A stretch of DNA of 64,000 nucleotides from Cytobacillus kochii (GTDB taxonomy: Bacteria > Bacillota > Bacilli > Bacillales > Cytobacillaceae): positions 248,001 to 312,000 of the forward strand of contig NZ_JAIVAM010000002.1 in NCBI RefSeq assembly GCF_020171845.1, written 5' to 3'. A program made the position numbers and the translations under genes. This document shows positions 17,467-25,517 of this stretch, one piece after another; the first letter of the stretch is position 1; each line of letters opens with the position of its first letter. The notes beneath the pieces are model-generated. The model worked only from the letters and a program-made list of their open reading frames with translations. It had not been told where the DNA came from and made no database searches.

Positions 17467-17483
17467 TTGACATTTACTTGACA
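17467..17483 (+). promoter_or_regulatory. TTGACA direct repeats upstream of response regulator
   Basis: TTGACA-tttac-TTGACA is an exact hexamer repeat with an 11-base period, the geometry of PhoP-type boxes (TTNACA with 5-base gaps) that OmpR/PhoB-family regulators bind. A third degenerate copy (CAGAAC) follows in phase. The second hexamer could also be a -35 with TAAATA at 17500 as -10. Autoregulation is inference. Confidence 0.5.
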
Positions 17484-17527
17484 TGAAACAGAACGATAAT
17501 AAATAGTAAAACATACGTGAGGAGAGT

Positions 17528-18211
17528 ATGGTGAGTGAAATGAGAACTGTTTTAATAGTGGAAGATGAATTACCCATTAGCCAAGTGTTAAAAGTTTATT
17601 TACAAAAGGCAAACTTTCAAACTGTCCAAGCATTTAATGGAACAGAAGCAATCCAAAAATTAAATGAATATCATCCATCACTTGTTTTATTGGATGTTAT
17701 GTTGCCAGATCGGGATGGATGGTCAATTCTAAAGGAAATCAGAGCGCAAATGAGTACGCCTATTATTATGTTAACCGCTCTAGGAGACGTCCAATATCGC
17801 TTAAATGGATTAAATGAAGGAGCAGATGATTATATCGCTAAACCATTTAATGCAGAAGAAGTTGTAGCTAGAGTGCAAGCGGTCTTAAGAAGGACTGGTA
17901 AAAGTGATGAAAAAATCAAGAAGTACGGTGGTCTGATAATTGATATTAGGTCTCATAAAATTACATTAAATAGTGTAGTCATTGAGCTAACGCCTAGAGA
18001 TCTTGCTTTGCTCATTTTTTTAGCAGAGCATCCGAATCAAACATTTACTAGGGAACAATTAATTGAACATGTTTGGGGTTGGGAATATGAGGGAAGTGAT
18101 CGAGCGGTTGACTTAGCGATTAAACGAATTAGAAAAGCATTGCATTCATGGTCTACAGAAGAAGGCGAAATCAAGACTTTACGTGGATTGGGGTATCAAT
18201 TAAGTGTCTAA
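17528..18211 (+). CDS. OmpR/PhoB-family response regulator
   Basis: 227 residues. The receiver domain (1-120) has the acidic pair in VEDE, phospho-acceptor Asp56 in LLDVMLPDRDGW and Lys in IAKPF; the winged-helix Trans_reg_C domain (about 130-225) has ELTPRDLALLIFLAEHPNQ and HVWGWEYEGSDRAVDLAIKR. The start is the ATG at 17528, with GTG 17531 or ATG 17540 also possible behind GTGAGGAG. It overlaps the kinase gene by 8 bases. Direct TTGACA repeats at its promoter suggest autoregulation. The stimulus is not evident. Confidence 0.92.
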   Translation: MVSEMRTVLIVEDELPISQVLKVYLQKANFQTVQAFNGTEAIQKLNEYHPSLVLLDVMLPDRDGWSILKEIRAQMSTPIIMLTALGDVQYRLNGLNEGADDYIAKPFNAEEVVARVQAVLRRTGKSDEKIKKYGGLIIDIRSHKITLNSVVIELTPRDLALLIFLAEHPNQTFTREQLIEHVWGWEYEGSDRAVDLAIKRIRKALHSWSTEEGEIKTLRGLGYQLSV

Positions 18212-19634
18212 TCAACAAAGTAAACCTAGAGACTCTCTACTTCGTTATTGGACGACTCGCTATTTACTTGCACTTTGTGTCGGACTCCTCATTATCGCTT
18301 TTTTTTCTGTCTTATGGATTAGACATACCACAGTAGAAAACCGCCTCAATATTATGGAGCTAATGGCGGAAGAAATTGCTGACCGTTTTGTGGAAATGAG
18401 TGAAGGACAGCCAATTCCCAAAGGAGATGTCCCAGGGTATTTAAATGATAGAGGACGTTTTATGGATTTAGAAAGTGATCCACTTATTTCAATTGTTGAT
18501 ACGTATGGAAATACTTTAACAACCAATCGGCCTCAAGATCGAATGTTACAATTTTCCGAAGTTCTCTTGAATGAGGAGAAGACTGTTCAAGAATTAAATA
18601 ATGATGCAACGAAAGAAGCTTTTTATGTTGTAAAAGTACCGATTACTTATCAAGATGCGACTGTAGGCTGGGTAGTTATGCTAGAATCGAAAGCAAATTT
18701 AGCAGAAGTAAACCAAGAATATCGATTATTAGCTATGATGATTATTGGTTTGGCATTAATTGGATGGACAGCGATTTACTTCTTGTCGAAGAGATTGTCT
18801 AAACCTATTCAAGAAGTAGCAGAGGCAGCTAGGGAAATTCAAGCGGGGAATTATCAAATTGATTTAAAGGATTCATACCAAGAACAGGAATTATATGAGC
18901 TTGTTCATTCTTTTAAAGAAATGTCTAAACGGTTAGAGAAATTAGAAACCTTACGTACGGAGCTGTTAGCAGGTGTGACTCATGAATTAAAGACGCCGGT
19001 AACGTCTATTGACGGGTTATTGCAGGCTGTTCATGAAGGAGTGGTGGAAGGTGAAGAGGCAAAAGAGTTTATCAAACTGTCCATATTAGAAACTGAAAAA
19101 ATGAAAAAAATGGTGGAGGATCTATTAGCTTTTAACACTTATGCGACGAATGTGATGCCAGTTCAACTACAAGAATATGAAATCAATCAATTAATTAAAG
19201 AATCAGTCTATCAATGGGAAATTACGCATGAAGTAAGTCAGGATTTTCAACTTGTTGTGCACCAAGCGAGCACGCCTTTATTTGTGCAAATTGATCAGAT
19301 AAGATTACAACAAATTCTAATTAATTTACTTAATAATGCCTTCCAGGCAATGGATGGAAAAGGGGAAATCGAGGTTAAAATAGACGAGGGACCGAAGAAT
19401 ATCTCTATAAAAGTTAAGGATAGTGGAAAGGGAATACCTGACGAAGAAGTACCATACATTTTTGAGCGTTTCTTTCGTGGACAAGAAAAGAAGCTTCGTG
19501 TAAGAGGATTAGGTCTTGGCCTACCGTTCAGTAAATTGATAGCACAATCAATGAATGGTGATTTAATTTTAGTTAAGACATCTGAGTGTGGTACTGAATT
19601 TATGATCGAATTACCTTATCAAAAACGCAGTTAA
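18204..19634 (+). CDS. Sensor histidine kinase
   Basis: 476 residues. Membrane helices at about 17-39 and 175-195 frame an extracellular sensor domain of about 135 residues. A HAMP linker follows (about 195-250), then HisKA with His260 in GVTHELKTPVTSI, then HATPase_c with NNAFQAMD (N box), DSGKGIP (G1) and GLGLGLPFSK (G2). The start is a GTG at 18204 overlapping the regulator gene, so kinase and regulator are made as a pair. The signal is unknown. Confidence 0.92.
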   Translation: MSNQQSKPRDSLLRYWTTRYLLALCVGLLIIAFFSVLWIRHTTVENRLNIMELMAEEIADRFVEMSEGQPIPKGDVPGYLNDRGRFMDLESDPLISIVDTYGNTLTTNRPQDRMLQFSEVLLNEEKTVQELNNDATKEAFYVVKVPITYQDATVGWVVMLESKANLAEVNQEYRLLAMMIIGLALIGWTAIYFLSKRLSKPIQEVAEAAREIQAGNYQIDLKDSYQEQELYELVHSFKEMSKRLEKLETLRTELLAGVTHELKTPVTSIDGLLQAVHEGVVEGEEAKEFIKLSILETEKMKKMVEDLLAFNTYATNVMPVQLQEYEINQLIKESVYQWEITHEVSQDFQLVVHQASTPLFVQIDQIRLQQILINLLNNAFQAMDGKGEIEVKIDEGPKNISIKVKDSGKGIPDEEVPYIFERFFRGQEKKLRVRGLGLGLPFSKLIAQSMNGDLILVKTSECGTEFMIELPYQKRS

Positions 19635-19650
19635 GGAAGGATTGACCAAA

Positions 19651-20496
19651 GTGAAAGAACCTGATCATACTGCTGTAAGAGTGTCTTTATGGCGAGCATT
19701 ACACTTAATTGTTGATGAAAAACCTTATATTTTTCATGATAATATCGGTTTAAAACTTATTTCTCCAAATGATGATTGGCAGAAACGCCCCGATATGGAT
19801 GTAGCAAATACAAGTGCTTTTAGAGCATCAATTGTTGCTCGCTCTCGTTTTGTTGATGATTTAGTTGTTGAACAATGTGAAAAAGGGGTAGATCAATATG
19901 TGATTCTTGGTGCGGGGCTTGACACTTTTGCACAAAGGCATCAAGAATTATGCCCTCAGTTGACCATTTATGAAATCGATCAAGTTGATACACAGTTATG
20001 GAAGAAAAGAAGACTGGAAGAAACAGGGTACCCCATTCCTGATTGTTTAAAATTTGTGTCCGTAAATTTTGAAGAGAAACAAGGGTGGTTAGATCAATTA
20101 AAGAAGAAGGGTTTTGATGATACAAAGCCTGCCGTTGTTGTTTCAACAGGCGTGACTCAATATTTAACTATAGATGCGATTATGGATACATTGAAAATGT
20201 TTAGTAAGTTAGCAGAGGGCTCAAAGTTGGCGCTGACTTTCCTGCTCCCATTTGAAAAAATAAAAAAACAAGATGAACGGAAAGAAGTGGATGAAGCAGA
20301 AAAAGGAGCAAAAGCAGGTGGAACGCCCTTTATCAGTTTTTTCACCCCTTCAGAAATGCTAGCACTAGCTGGAGAGGCAGGGCTAAAAGATGTAATTCAT
20401 CTATCATCTATAGACTTAAAAGAGAAGTATTTTCGTGAACGTACAGATCAATTGATGCTGCAAAGCGGAGAAGATTTTATTGTAGCAACGATTTAG
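19651..20496 (+). CDS. Class I SAM-dependent methyltransferase (PPM1/LCMT-like)
   Basis: 281 residues from the GTG at 19651 behind AAGGAAGG; the upstream TTG at 19642 is too close to that site. The glycine-rich motif ILGAGLDTFAQR and the YEIDQ acidic loop bind S-adenosylmethionine, and the general pattern is that of the leucine carboxyl methyltransferase/TIGR00027 group. The substrate in bacteria is mostly unknown; some members act on secondary metabolites. It sits 16 bases after the kinase and probably shares its transcript. Confidence 0.85.
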   Translation: MKEPDHTAVRVSLWRALHLIVDEKPYIFHDNIGLKLISPNDDWQKRPDMDVANTSAFRASIVARSRFVDDLVVEQCEKGVDQYVILGAGLDTFAQRHQELCPQLTIYEIDQVDTQLWKKRRLEETGYPIPDCLKFVSVNFEEKQGWLDQLKKKGFDDTKPAVVVSTGVTQYLTIDAIMDTLKMFSKLAEGSKLALTFLLPFEKIKKQDERKEVDEAEKGAKAGGTPFISFFTPSEMLALAGEAGLKDVIHLSSIDLKEKYFRERTDQLMLQSGEDFIVATI

Positions 20497-20536
20497 AAGA
20501 TTCCTCCTACTTATTATAAGAAATCTATTCACATTA

Positions 20537-20578
20537 AACCCGCAATTTCAGATTATACCTGAAAGTTTGCGGGTTTTT
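20537..20578 (+). terminator. Terminator before repeat array A
   Basis: AACCCGCAA-TTTCAG pairs with CTGAAA-G-TTTGCGGGTT, followed by TTTT. It ends the two-component/methyltransferase unit. Confidence 0.9.
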
Positions 20579-20684
20579 TCGTTCTTGGATACTCGGCGAT
20601 TGAGCTGTGTGCTTTGGAAGAGTATTATGTCAAAACGAGATAGAACTGAAAGCCGAGGATAAGACGTTAGCGCGTCATTAAGAA

Positions 20685-21245
20685 GGAAAAGCGGAATCGA
20701 ACGCTTCGCAAAAGGTATTTGTACATCATTCAAAAGGAAAAGCGGAAATGAACGCTTCGCAAAAGCTATTTGCAAGTCATTCAAAAGGAAAAGCAGAAAT
20801 GAACGCTTTGCAAAAGGTATTTGCAAGTCATTCAAAAGGAAAAGCGGAATCGAACGCTTCGCAAAAGCTGTTTGCAAGTCATTCGAAAGGAAAAGCGGAA
20901 ATGAACGCTTCGCAAAAGGTATTTGCAAGTCATTCAGAAGGAAAAGCGGAAATGAACGCTTCGCAAAAGCTGTTTGCAAGTCATTCAGAAGGAAAAGCGG
21001 AAATGAACGCTTCGCAAAAGGTATTTGTACATCATTCAAAAGGAAAAGCGGAAATGAACGCTTCGCAAAAGGTATTTGCAAGTCATTCAAAAGGAAAAGC
21101 GGAAATGAACGCTTCGCAAAAGTTGTTTGCAAGTCATTCAGAAGGAAAAGCGGAAATGAATGCTTCGCAAAAGCCGTTTGCAAGTCATTCAAAAGGAAAA
21201 ACAGAAACGAAAGCTTCGCAAAAGGTGTTAGAGAGTACGTTACCA
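20685..21245. repeat. Tandem array A: eleven 51-bp repeats
   Basis: Copies start every 51 bases at 20685, 20736, 20787, 20838, 20889, 20940, 20991, 21042, 21093, 21144 and 21195 (the last degraded). Each begins GGAAAAGCGGAAATGAACGC and contains AAGCG-N8-CGCTT, able to form a small hairpin, then GCAAAAG and TTTGCAAGTCATTC. Because 51 is 17 codons, frames stay open on both strands (20748-21293 plus, 20548-21246 minus); neither has a convincing ribosome binding site and I do not call them genes. The flanks (20580-20684, 21246-21311) hold no gene; they share ATAAGACG/CGTCTTAT at 20659-20666 and 21304-21311. Confidence 0.92.
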
Positions 21246-21311
21246 AAACCGAAAACGAGAATTAACCCAAGGTGGAACCAACCGCGGAGATAAAAGAAAT
21301 AACCGTCTTAT

Positions 21312-21341
21312 GGAATAAACATACATTTATGTTTCATACTA
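21312..21341 (+). promoter_or_regulatory. Forespore (SigG/SigF-type) promoter of coat genes
   Basis: GGAATA (21312-21317), a 17-base spacer and CATACTA (21335-21341) match SigG consensus TGMATA-N17/18-CATAMTA with one mismatch. The start would be about 20 bases upstream of the coat gene, leaving its ribosome binding site intact. Confidence 0.7.
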
Positions 21342-21368
21342 ACAAAAAGGAGTATGGGAGGTGGCGTA

Positions 21369-21572
21369 ATGTATCAGTTAACGACGAAAGAATTGTCGGC
21401 AATTGAAGATGAAATTCGTGCGGAGGAAATAACAGCGAAGACGTTTAACTGGTGTGCTTCTCTTTGTGAGGACGAAGAAGTAAGGGTATCATTGGAAAAA
21501 TTAGCAGAGGAACATCAGTTAAGGATTGCTGAATTATCAACCTATTTCAACCGAGCGAGGAAATTACATTAA
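21369..21572 (+). CDS. Small ferritin-like spore coat-associated protein
   Basis: 67 residues from the ATG at 21369 behind GGGAGGTGG. All helical, with EDEIRAEEITAKTFNWCASL and LAEEHQLRIAEL reading as two helices of a ferritin-like bundle, similar to the short partners found beside CotF-family coat genes. It is 20 bases ahead of a CotF-like gene and shares its forespore-type promoter. Coat localisation is inferred from the neighbour and promoter. Confidence 0.65.
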   Translation: MYQLTTKELSAIEDEIRAEEITAKTFNWCASLCEDEEVRVSLEKLAEEHQLRIAELSTYFNRARKLH

Positions 21573-21592
21573 TTTTAATGGAGGTGGTTTCA

Positions 21593-21886
21593 TTGCCGAA
21601 TAATATCAATGGTCGTGGATTAACAGAACGAGAAATGATGCAATTATGTTTAGAATTAGCAAAAGGAAGAGTTCCCGCTATTAGCCACACATTAATGGAA
21701 ACTACTCATGATGAATTGAGAGATATTTATGAGGGGTGCTTAAAAACAAGTGCAGAAGCCCAAAGGGGAATCTTTCAATTAATGGAAAAGAAGGGATGGT
21801 ATGAAACGCAACTCGCTACAGTAGAAGAAATCGAAAATGTACAAAACTTCATGCAAAATAATTTAAACCCATCTCCCTCCGAATAA
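21593..21886 (+). CDS. CotF-family spore coat protein
   Basis: 97 residues from a TTG start at 21593, the best fit to GGAGGTGG; an ATG at 21578 overlaps that site. The segment LTEREMMQLCLELAKGRVPA and the helical remainder resemble the C-terminal half of CotF and the YraD/YraF/YraG coat proteins of B. subtilis. It would be placed in the spore coat or cortex-coat interface late in sporulation. Its stop codon lies inside the terminator hairpin. Confidence 0.75.
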   Translation: MPNNINGRGLTEREMMQLCLELAKGRVPAISHTLMETTHDELRDIYEGCLKTSAEAQRGIFQLMEKKGWYETQLATVEEIENVQNFMQNNLNPSPSE

Positions 21887-21903
21887 TATTCGGAGGTTTT
21901 TAT
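21876..21903 (+). terminator. Terminator of coat gene pair
   Basis: CCTCCG pairs with CGGAGG, extended by AAT/ATT pairing, then TTTTTA. The stop codon of the CotF-like gene lies in the loop side of the hairpin. Confidence 0.85.
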
Positions 21904-22005
21904 TTCTTTTTTTACATAAAAAATTCTTTTGACATATGCCTGACACATTCACTGATTAAATTATAAAACATAGGCAAGCCAATCAAATGAAAGAAGGGAT
22001 TTTTA

Positions 22006-23244
22006 ATGAATGAATTCAATCATTTTGAAGATAATCGCGAGTATCAAGCGAAGCGAAAAAATACTTGGTTTAAAAGTGTAACAATGACTGTAGCAAGTGG
22101 AGTAATGGGCTCAGCCCTAACTTTGGGTGCAATCAATTATTTTCCTAATGAAATAAAACAGTCTACGGAGGTTGTACAGGAGCAATCAGAAACTAATGTT
22201 TCCAAAGTTAATGCTGAAACGGTATCAACTACGAGTGATGGGTCGATTGCAGATATAGTAGAAAAAGCCTCTAAAGCAATAGTGGGCGTTGTCAACATGC
22301 AAGAGCAACAAGCAAACCCTTTTAGTCATTCCACAGGCAACACACAAAGTGGGGAAGCAGTTGAAAGTGGTACTGGCTCTGGTGTTATTTTCAAGCAAAC
22401 AGACAACGAAACGTATATTGTGACAAACAATCACGTCATTGAAGGAGCATCTAATATTCAGGTTTCTCTGCATAATGGTGAAAAGCTTCAAGCTGAACTT
22501 GTTGGAACAGATTCATTAACAGATATTGCCGTGTTAAAAGTGAATGAAAAAGTAGACGCTGAAGTCCTTTCCTTTACTGATTCTTCAAACCTTCGTGCCG
22601 GCGATCAAGTGTTAGCGATAGGCAATCCACTAGGCTTAGATTTATCCAGAACAGTAACTCAAGGAATTGTAAGTGCAGTGGATCGATCAATTGAAGTCTC
22701 TACCTCAGCCGGAGAATGGGATTTAAATGTCATTCAAACAGATGCAGCAATAAACCCTGGGAATAGTGGTGGAGCACTTATTGACTCAAATGGGAATTTG
22801 GTTGGTATTAATAGTTTGAAAATAGCTGATAGTGGCGTAGAAGGGTTAGGCTTTGCCATTCCAAGTAATGATGTCGAGAGCATTATTGATCAGTTAATGA
22901 AGGATGGTAAAATCATTCGACCTTATCTAGGTGTTGGTTTGATGGACTTAAATCAAGTACCGCAGTTTTATCAAGAACAATTACCGAAAAATGTAGAAGA
23001 AGGTGCCATTATTACCCAAGTAGAGGAAGGTTCGACAGCAGAAAAGGCGGGGTTGCAAGCTGAGGATATTTTAGTTTCAATTGGTGATCAAACTATTACA
23101 ACCGCTAATGACTTAAAAGAATCTCTTTATAAAGATCTTTCGATTGGCGATAAGGTTAAAATAGGTTTTTATCGTGATGGGGAAAAGAAAACAGTAGAAG
23201 TAACGTTACAAGGAAATGGGGAAAAGCAAGTTGAAACAGAATAA
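22006..23244 (+). CDS. HtrA/DegP-family membrane-anchored serine protease
   Basis: 412 residues. A cytoplasmic N-terminus (1-22) and a signal anchor (about 24-46) are followed by a linker and a trypsin-like domain with His143 (TNNHVIEG), Asp173 (LTDIAVLKV) and Ser254 (NPGNSGGALID), then a C-terminal PDZ domain (about 305-400) with YLGVGLMDL. The protease degrades misfolded exported proteins outside the membrane; B. subtilis HtrA/HtrB are induced by CssRS under secretion stress. First gene of a tightly spaced five-gene unit. It overlaps the foldase gene. Confidence 0.92.
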   Translation: MNEFNHFEDNREYQAKRKNTWFKSVTMTVASGVMGSALTLGAINYFPNEIKQSTEVVQEQSETNVSKVNAETVSTTSDGSIADIVEKASKAIVGVVNMQEQQANPFSHSTGNTQSGEAVESGTGSGVIFKQTDNETYIVTNNHVIEGASNIQVSLHNGEKLQAELVGTDSLTDIAVLKVNEKVDAEVLSFTDSSNLRAGDQVLAIGNPLGLDLSRTVTQGIVSAVDRSIEVSTSAGEWDLNVIQTDAAINPGNSGGALIDSNGNLVGINSLKIADSGVEGLGFAIPSNDVESIIDQLMKDGKIIRPYLGVGLMDLNQVPQFYQEQLPKNVEEGAIITQVEEGSTAEKAGLQAEDILVSIGDQTITTANDLKESLYKDLSIGDKVKIGFYRDGEKKTVEVTLQGNGEKQVETE

Positions 23245-24097
23245 ATTATTGATTGCCACTGGTTGTATGTTTGTTGCTGCTGTCGTAGTTGCTGTTGTTT
23301 TATACAATAGTCATTCAAAAGCAGCGACAGTCAATGGAGAAAATATAAGCAAAGATGATTTGAATGAAGCGTTAATGTCTCAATATGGCACTTCTGTTCT
23401 AGATACATTAATATCTGATCAAATTGTTCTTCAAGAAATGGATAAGGAGAAGGTAACTGTAACTGAAGAAGAAGTGGCTGAAGAAATGGATGCCTATATG
23501 GAGCAATATGGGGGAGAAGAGGCATTTAAAGAAGTGTTAGATGAAAACGGGGTATCCTATGACTCTATAGAACATAATATCGAAATCTATTTAGGCTCAA
23601 AGAAATTGATCACACCAGGAATTGAAATTACTGATGATGAGATGGAAACATACTTTGAAGAAAATAAAGAAAGTTATGCTCAGGCAGAAGAGATAGAAGC
23701 AAGTCATATCCTAGTGGAAGATGAGGATACTGCCAAAGAAGTAAAACAAAAACTCGATGATGGTGACGATTTCTCAGAATTAGCAGCTTCTTATTCAACC
23801 GATGATTCAAATAAAGATAATGGCGGTGAATTGGGGTATTTTGGAGAAGGTGAAATGGTAGAAGCATTTGAAGAAGTGGCTTTTGCTATGGAAGTGGACG
23901 AAGTGAGTGATCCAGTTAAAACAGATTATGGTTATCACATTATAAAAGTAACAGATCATAAAGAAGCGAAAGAAGCCAATTACGAAGAAGTGAAAGAAGA
24001 AATAAAAGAGACTTTAATAGAGTCTAAGCTTTCAAGTGAATATACGGAATGGCTAAATGAGAAGTACGAAGAATATGAGATTAAAACGTATATCTAA
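23231..24097 (+). CDS. Membrane-anchored parvulin-type peptidyl-prolyl isomerase
   Basis: 288 residues from the TTG at 23231 (behind TGGGGAAAAG), overlapping htrA by 14 bases; an ATG at 23216 is in frame but badly spaced. An N-terminal membrane anchor (about 5-26) is followed by a SurA/PrsA-like N-domain and a parvulin domain (about 155-245) with ASHILVEDE, GGELGYFGEGEMV and YGYHIIKVT. The tail is strongly acidic and helical. It should fold exported proteins outside the membrane, like PrsA or YacD. There is no convincing lipobox (IATGC is followed by further hydrophobic residues). Confidence 0.88.
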   Translation: MKQNKLLIATGCMFVAAVVVAVVLYNSHSKAATVNGENISKDDLNEALMSQYGTSVLDTLISDQIVLQEMDKEKVTVTEEEVAEEMDAYMEQYGGEEAFKEVLDENGVSYDSIEHNIEIYLGSKKLITPGIEITDDEMETYFEENKESYAQAEEIEASHILVEDEDTAKEVKQKLDDGDDFSELAASYSTDDSNKDNGGELGYFGEGEMVEAFEEVAFAMEVDEVSDPVKTDYGYHIIKVTDHKEAKEANYEEVKEEIKETLIESKLSSEYTEWLNEKYEEYEIKTYI

Positions 24098-24112
24098 AGG
24101 ATGTGTTCGATT

Positions 24113-24793
24113 TTGAAAGGAAGGAAAGAGCTTAAACATGAAATCTCAAAAATGGATGGGGTTTTACTTAAAAAACGCTTAAGTTACTTTATGAATACGG
24201 ACCCTCATTCAAATGGGAGTGGGGGATATAATGTTCGTAGCGTATACTTTGATAACTTTGAAAACAAAGCTTTAATAGAAAAAAAAGAAGGCTATATGAA
24301 CCGTGCAAAATATAGGGTTCGCACATATAATGATGATTTTGACACAATTAATCTAGAAAAGAAAAGTAAGAAGAATAATCTGACCTATAAAGAGAAATGT
24401 AGGATGACAGCAGAAGAATATGAGCTTATTAGAGCTGGCGATATTTTATGGATGGAGAATGATACCAGACCATTAATGAGGGAACTTTTCCATAACATGG
24501 TTCGTTATCAATTGAAGCCAGTAACGGTTGTCGATTATGAGAGGGATGTTTATATCTATCCATATGGTAATGTCCGTTTAACTTTTGATAGCAATATTCG
24601 TACAAGCTTAAGGAATCCTGACTTTTTAAATACAACAATGCCTATGGTACCATCCCTTGATCATCAATTGATGATACTTGAAGTCAAGTATGATGAATAC
24701 ATTCCCGATGTCATTAAGATGCTTCTACAAATGCTTGATCGCAGGAAGGGTACGTATTCAAAATATCAATTAAGTAGAATGTATGGATTATAG
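24113..24793 (+). CDS. VTC-domain polyphosphate polymerase-like protein
   Basis: 226 residues from the TTG at 24113 behind AAAGGATG. It begins KGRKELKHEISKMD, typical for bacterial VTC domains, and carries basic strands (RSVYFDNFENKALIEKKEGY, RAKYRVRTYND, NLEKKSKKNN) that line the tunnel of CYTH/VTC enzymes, plus ILEVKYDE near the end. The yeast VTC4 catalytic domain makes polyphosphate from ATP; bacterial VTC proteins beside DUF4956 and CotH are assumed to be similar but little studied. No membrane segment. It sits 15 bases after the foldase and 21 before the DUF4956 gene. Confidence 0.85.
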   Translation: MKGRKELKHEISKMDGVLLKKRLSYFMNTDPHSNGSGGYNVRSVYFDNFENKALIEKKEGYMNRAKYRVRTYNDDFDTINLEKKSKKNNLTYKEKCRMTAEEYELIRAGDILWMENDTRPLMRELFHNMVRYQLKPVTVVDYERDVYIYPYGNVRLTFDSNIRTSLRNPDFLNTTMPMVPSLDHQLMILEVKYDEYIPDVIKMLLQMLDRRKGTYSKYQLSRMYGL

Positions 24794-24814
24794 TGAGAAT
24801 AGGAGAAGAGAAGA

Positions 24815-25498
24815 ATGGAAAGTGTGAATTTTTCAGATATATTTAAATCAAGCTTTTTAGAAAAAACGGAGAGTTTTTCAATTATAGACTCCCTGATTGG
24901 TTTATTCATGGCCTTTGCGATTGGACTATTTATTTATGCAGTTTATAAGAAGACATTTTCAGGTGTGATTTATTCACATACTTTTAATATATCCCTCATC
25001 ATAATGACCATGGCTACAGCATTAATTATTATGGGAATTTCCTCAAATGTCCTGTTATCACTAGGTATGGTTGGTGCTTTGTCCATTGTCCGTTTTCGTA
25101 CACCAATTAAAGACCCAATGGATCTTGTTTATCTTTTTTGGGCGATTGTTGCCGGTATTCTTTGCGGAGCAGGCTTTATTCCATTAGTGATTATTGGTAG
25201 TTTATTGATCGGTCTCGTACTTGTATTGTTCGTTAACAAAATTACGATTCAGAACCCTTACTTACTCATTGTAAAATATGGGGGTGAAGGTGTGGAATCT
25301 CAACTTGAATCGCTATTATCTAAGGTCACTAATAAACATATGATGAAATCCAAATCTATCATGAATGGTAATCAAGTAGAAATTACTTATGAAGTAAGAA
25401 TGATAAAAGATCAATCTCAAGTGGTAAATAATGTAACGAACCTTAGCGGGGTAGAATCGGCTGTAATGTTAAGCTATGACGGTAATTTCACAGCGTAA
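24815..25498 (+). CDS. DUF4956 family membrane protein
   Basis: 227 residues. About four or five membrane helices in residues 25-145, including the conserved VGALSIVRFRTPIKDPMDL loop that marks DUF4956 (distant MgtC-like fold), then a cytoplasmic C-terminal domain of about 80 residues with ferredoxin-like pattern. Function unknown. It regularly lies next to VTC-domain genes, and may be the membrane partner of the polymerase, for instance in polyphosphate export or anchoring; that is inference. AGGAGAAGAG precedes the ATG. Confidence 0.88.
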   Translation: MESVNFSDIFKSSFLEKTESFSIIDSLIGLFMAFAIGLFIYAVYKKTFSGVIYSHTFNISLIIMTMATALIIMGISSNVLLSLGMVGALSIVRFRTPIKDPMDLVYLFWAIVAGILCGAGFIPLVIIGSLLIGLVLVLFVNKITIQNPYLLIVKYGGEGVESQLESLLSKVTNKHMMKSKSIMNGNQVEITYEVRMIKDQSQVVNNVTNLSGVESAVMLSYDGNFTA

Positions 25499-25517
25499 AT
25501 GAACAGGAGAAAGGAAT

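Noticed and set aside
20685-21245. CRISPR array
   Set aside because: Repeats are directly adjacent with no unique spacers, and no cas genes are nearby. The same holds for array B.
20548-21246. Long minus-strand frame through array A
   Set aside because: It runs into the methyltransferase terminator, has no ribosome binding site, and its openness is explained by the repeat period.
20748-21293. Long plus-strand frame through array A (17-residue repeats)
   Set aside because: The start lies inside a repeat unit, there is no ribosome binding site, and the open frame follows from the 51-base period. The opposite strand is open too.
22006-23244. CssR site or promoter choice upstream of the HtrA gene
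   Set aside because: TTGACA and CTGACA are present near 21930-21945, but no -10 at proper spacing was convincing, so no promoter was reported.
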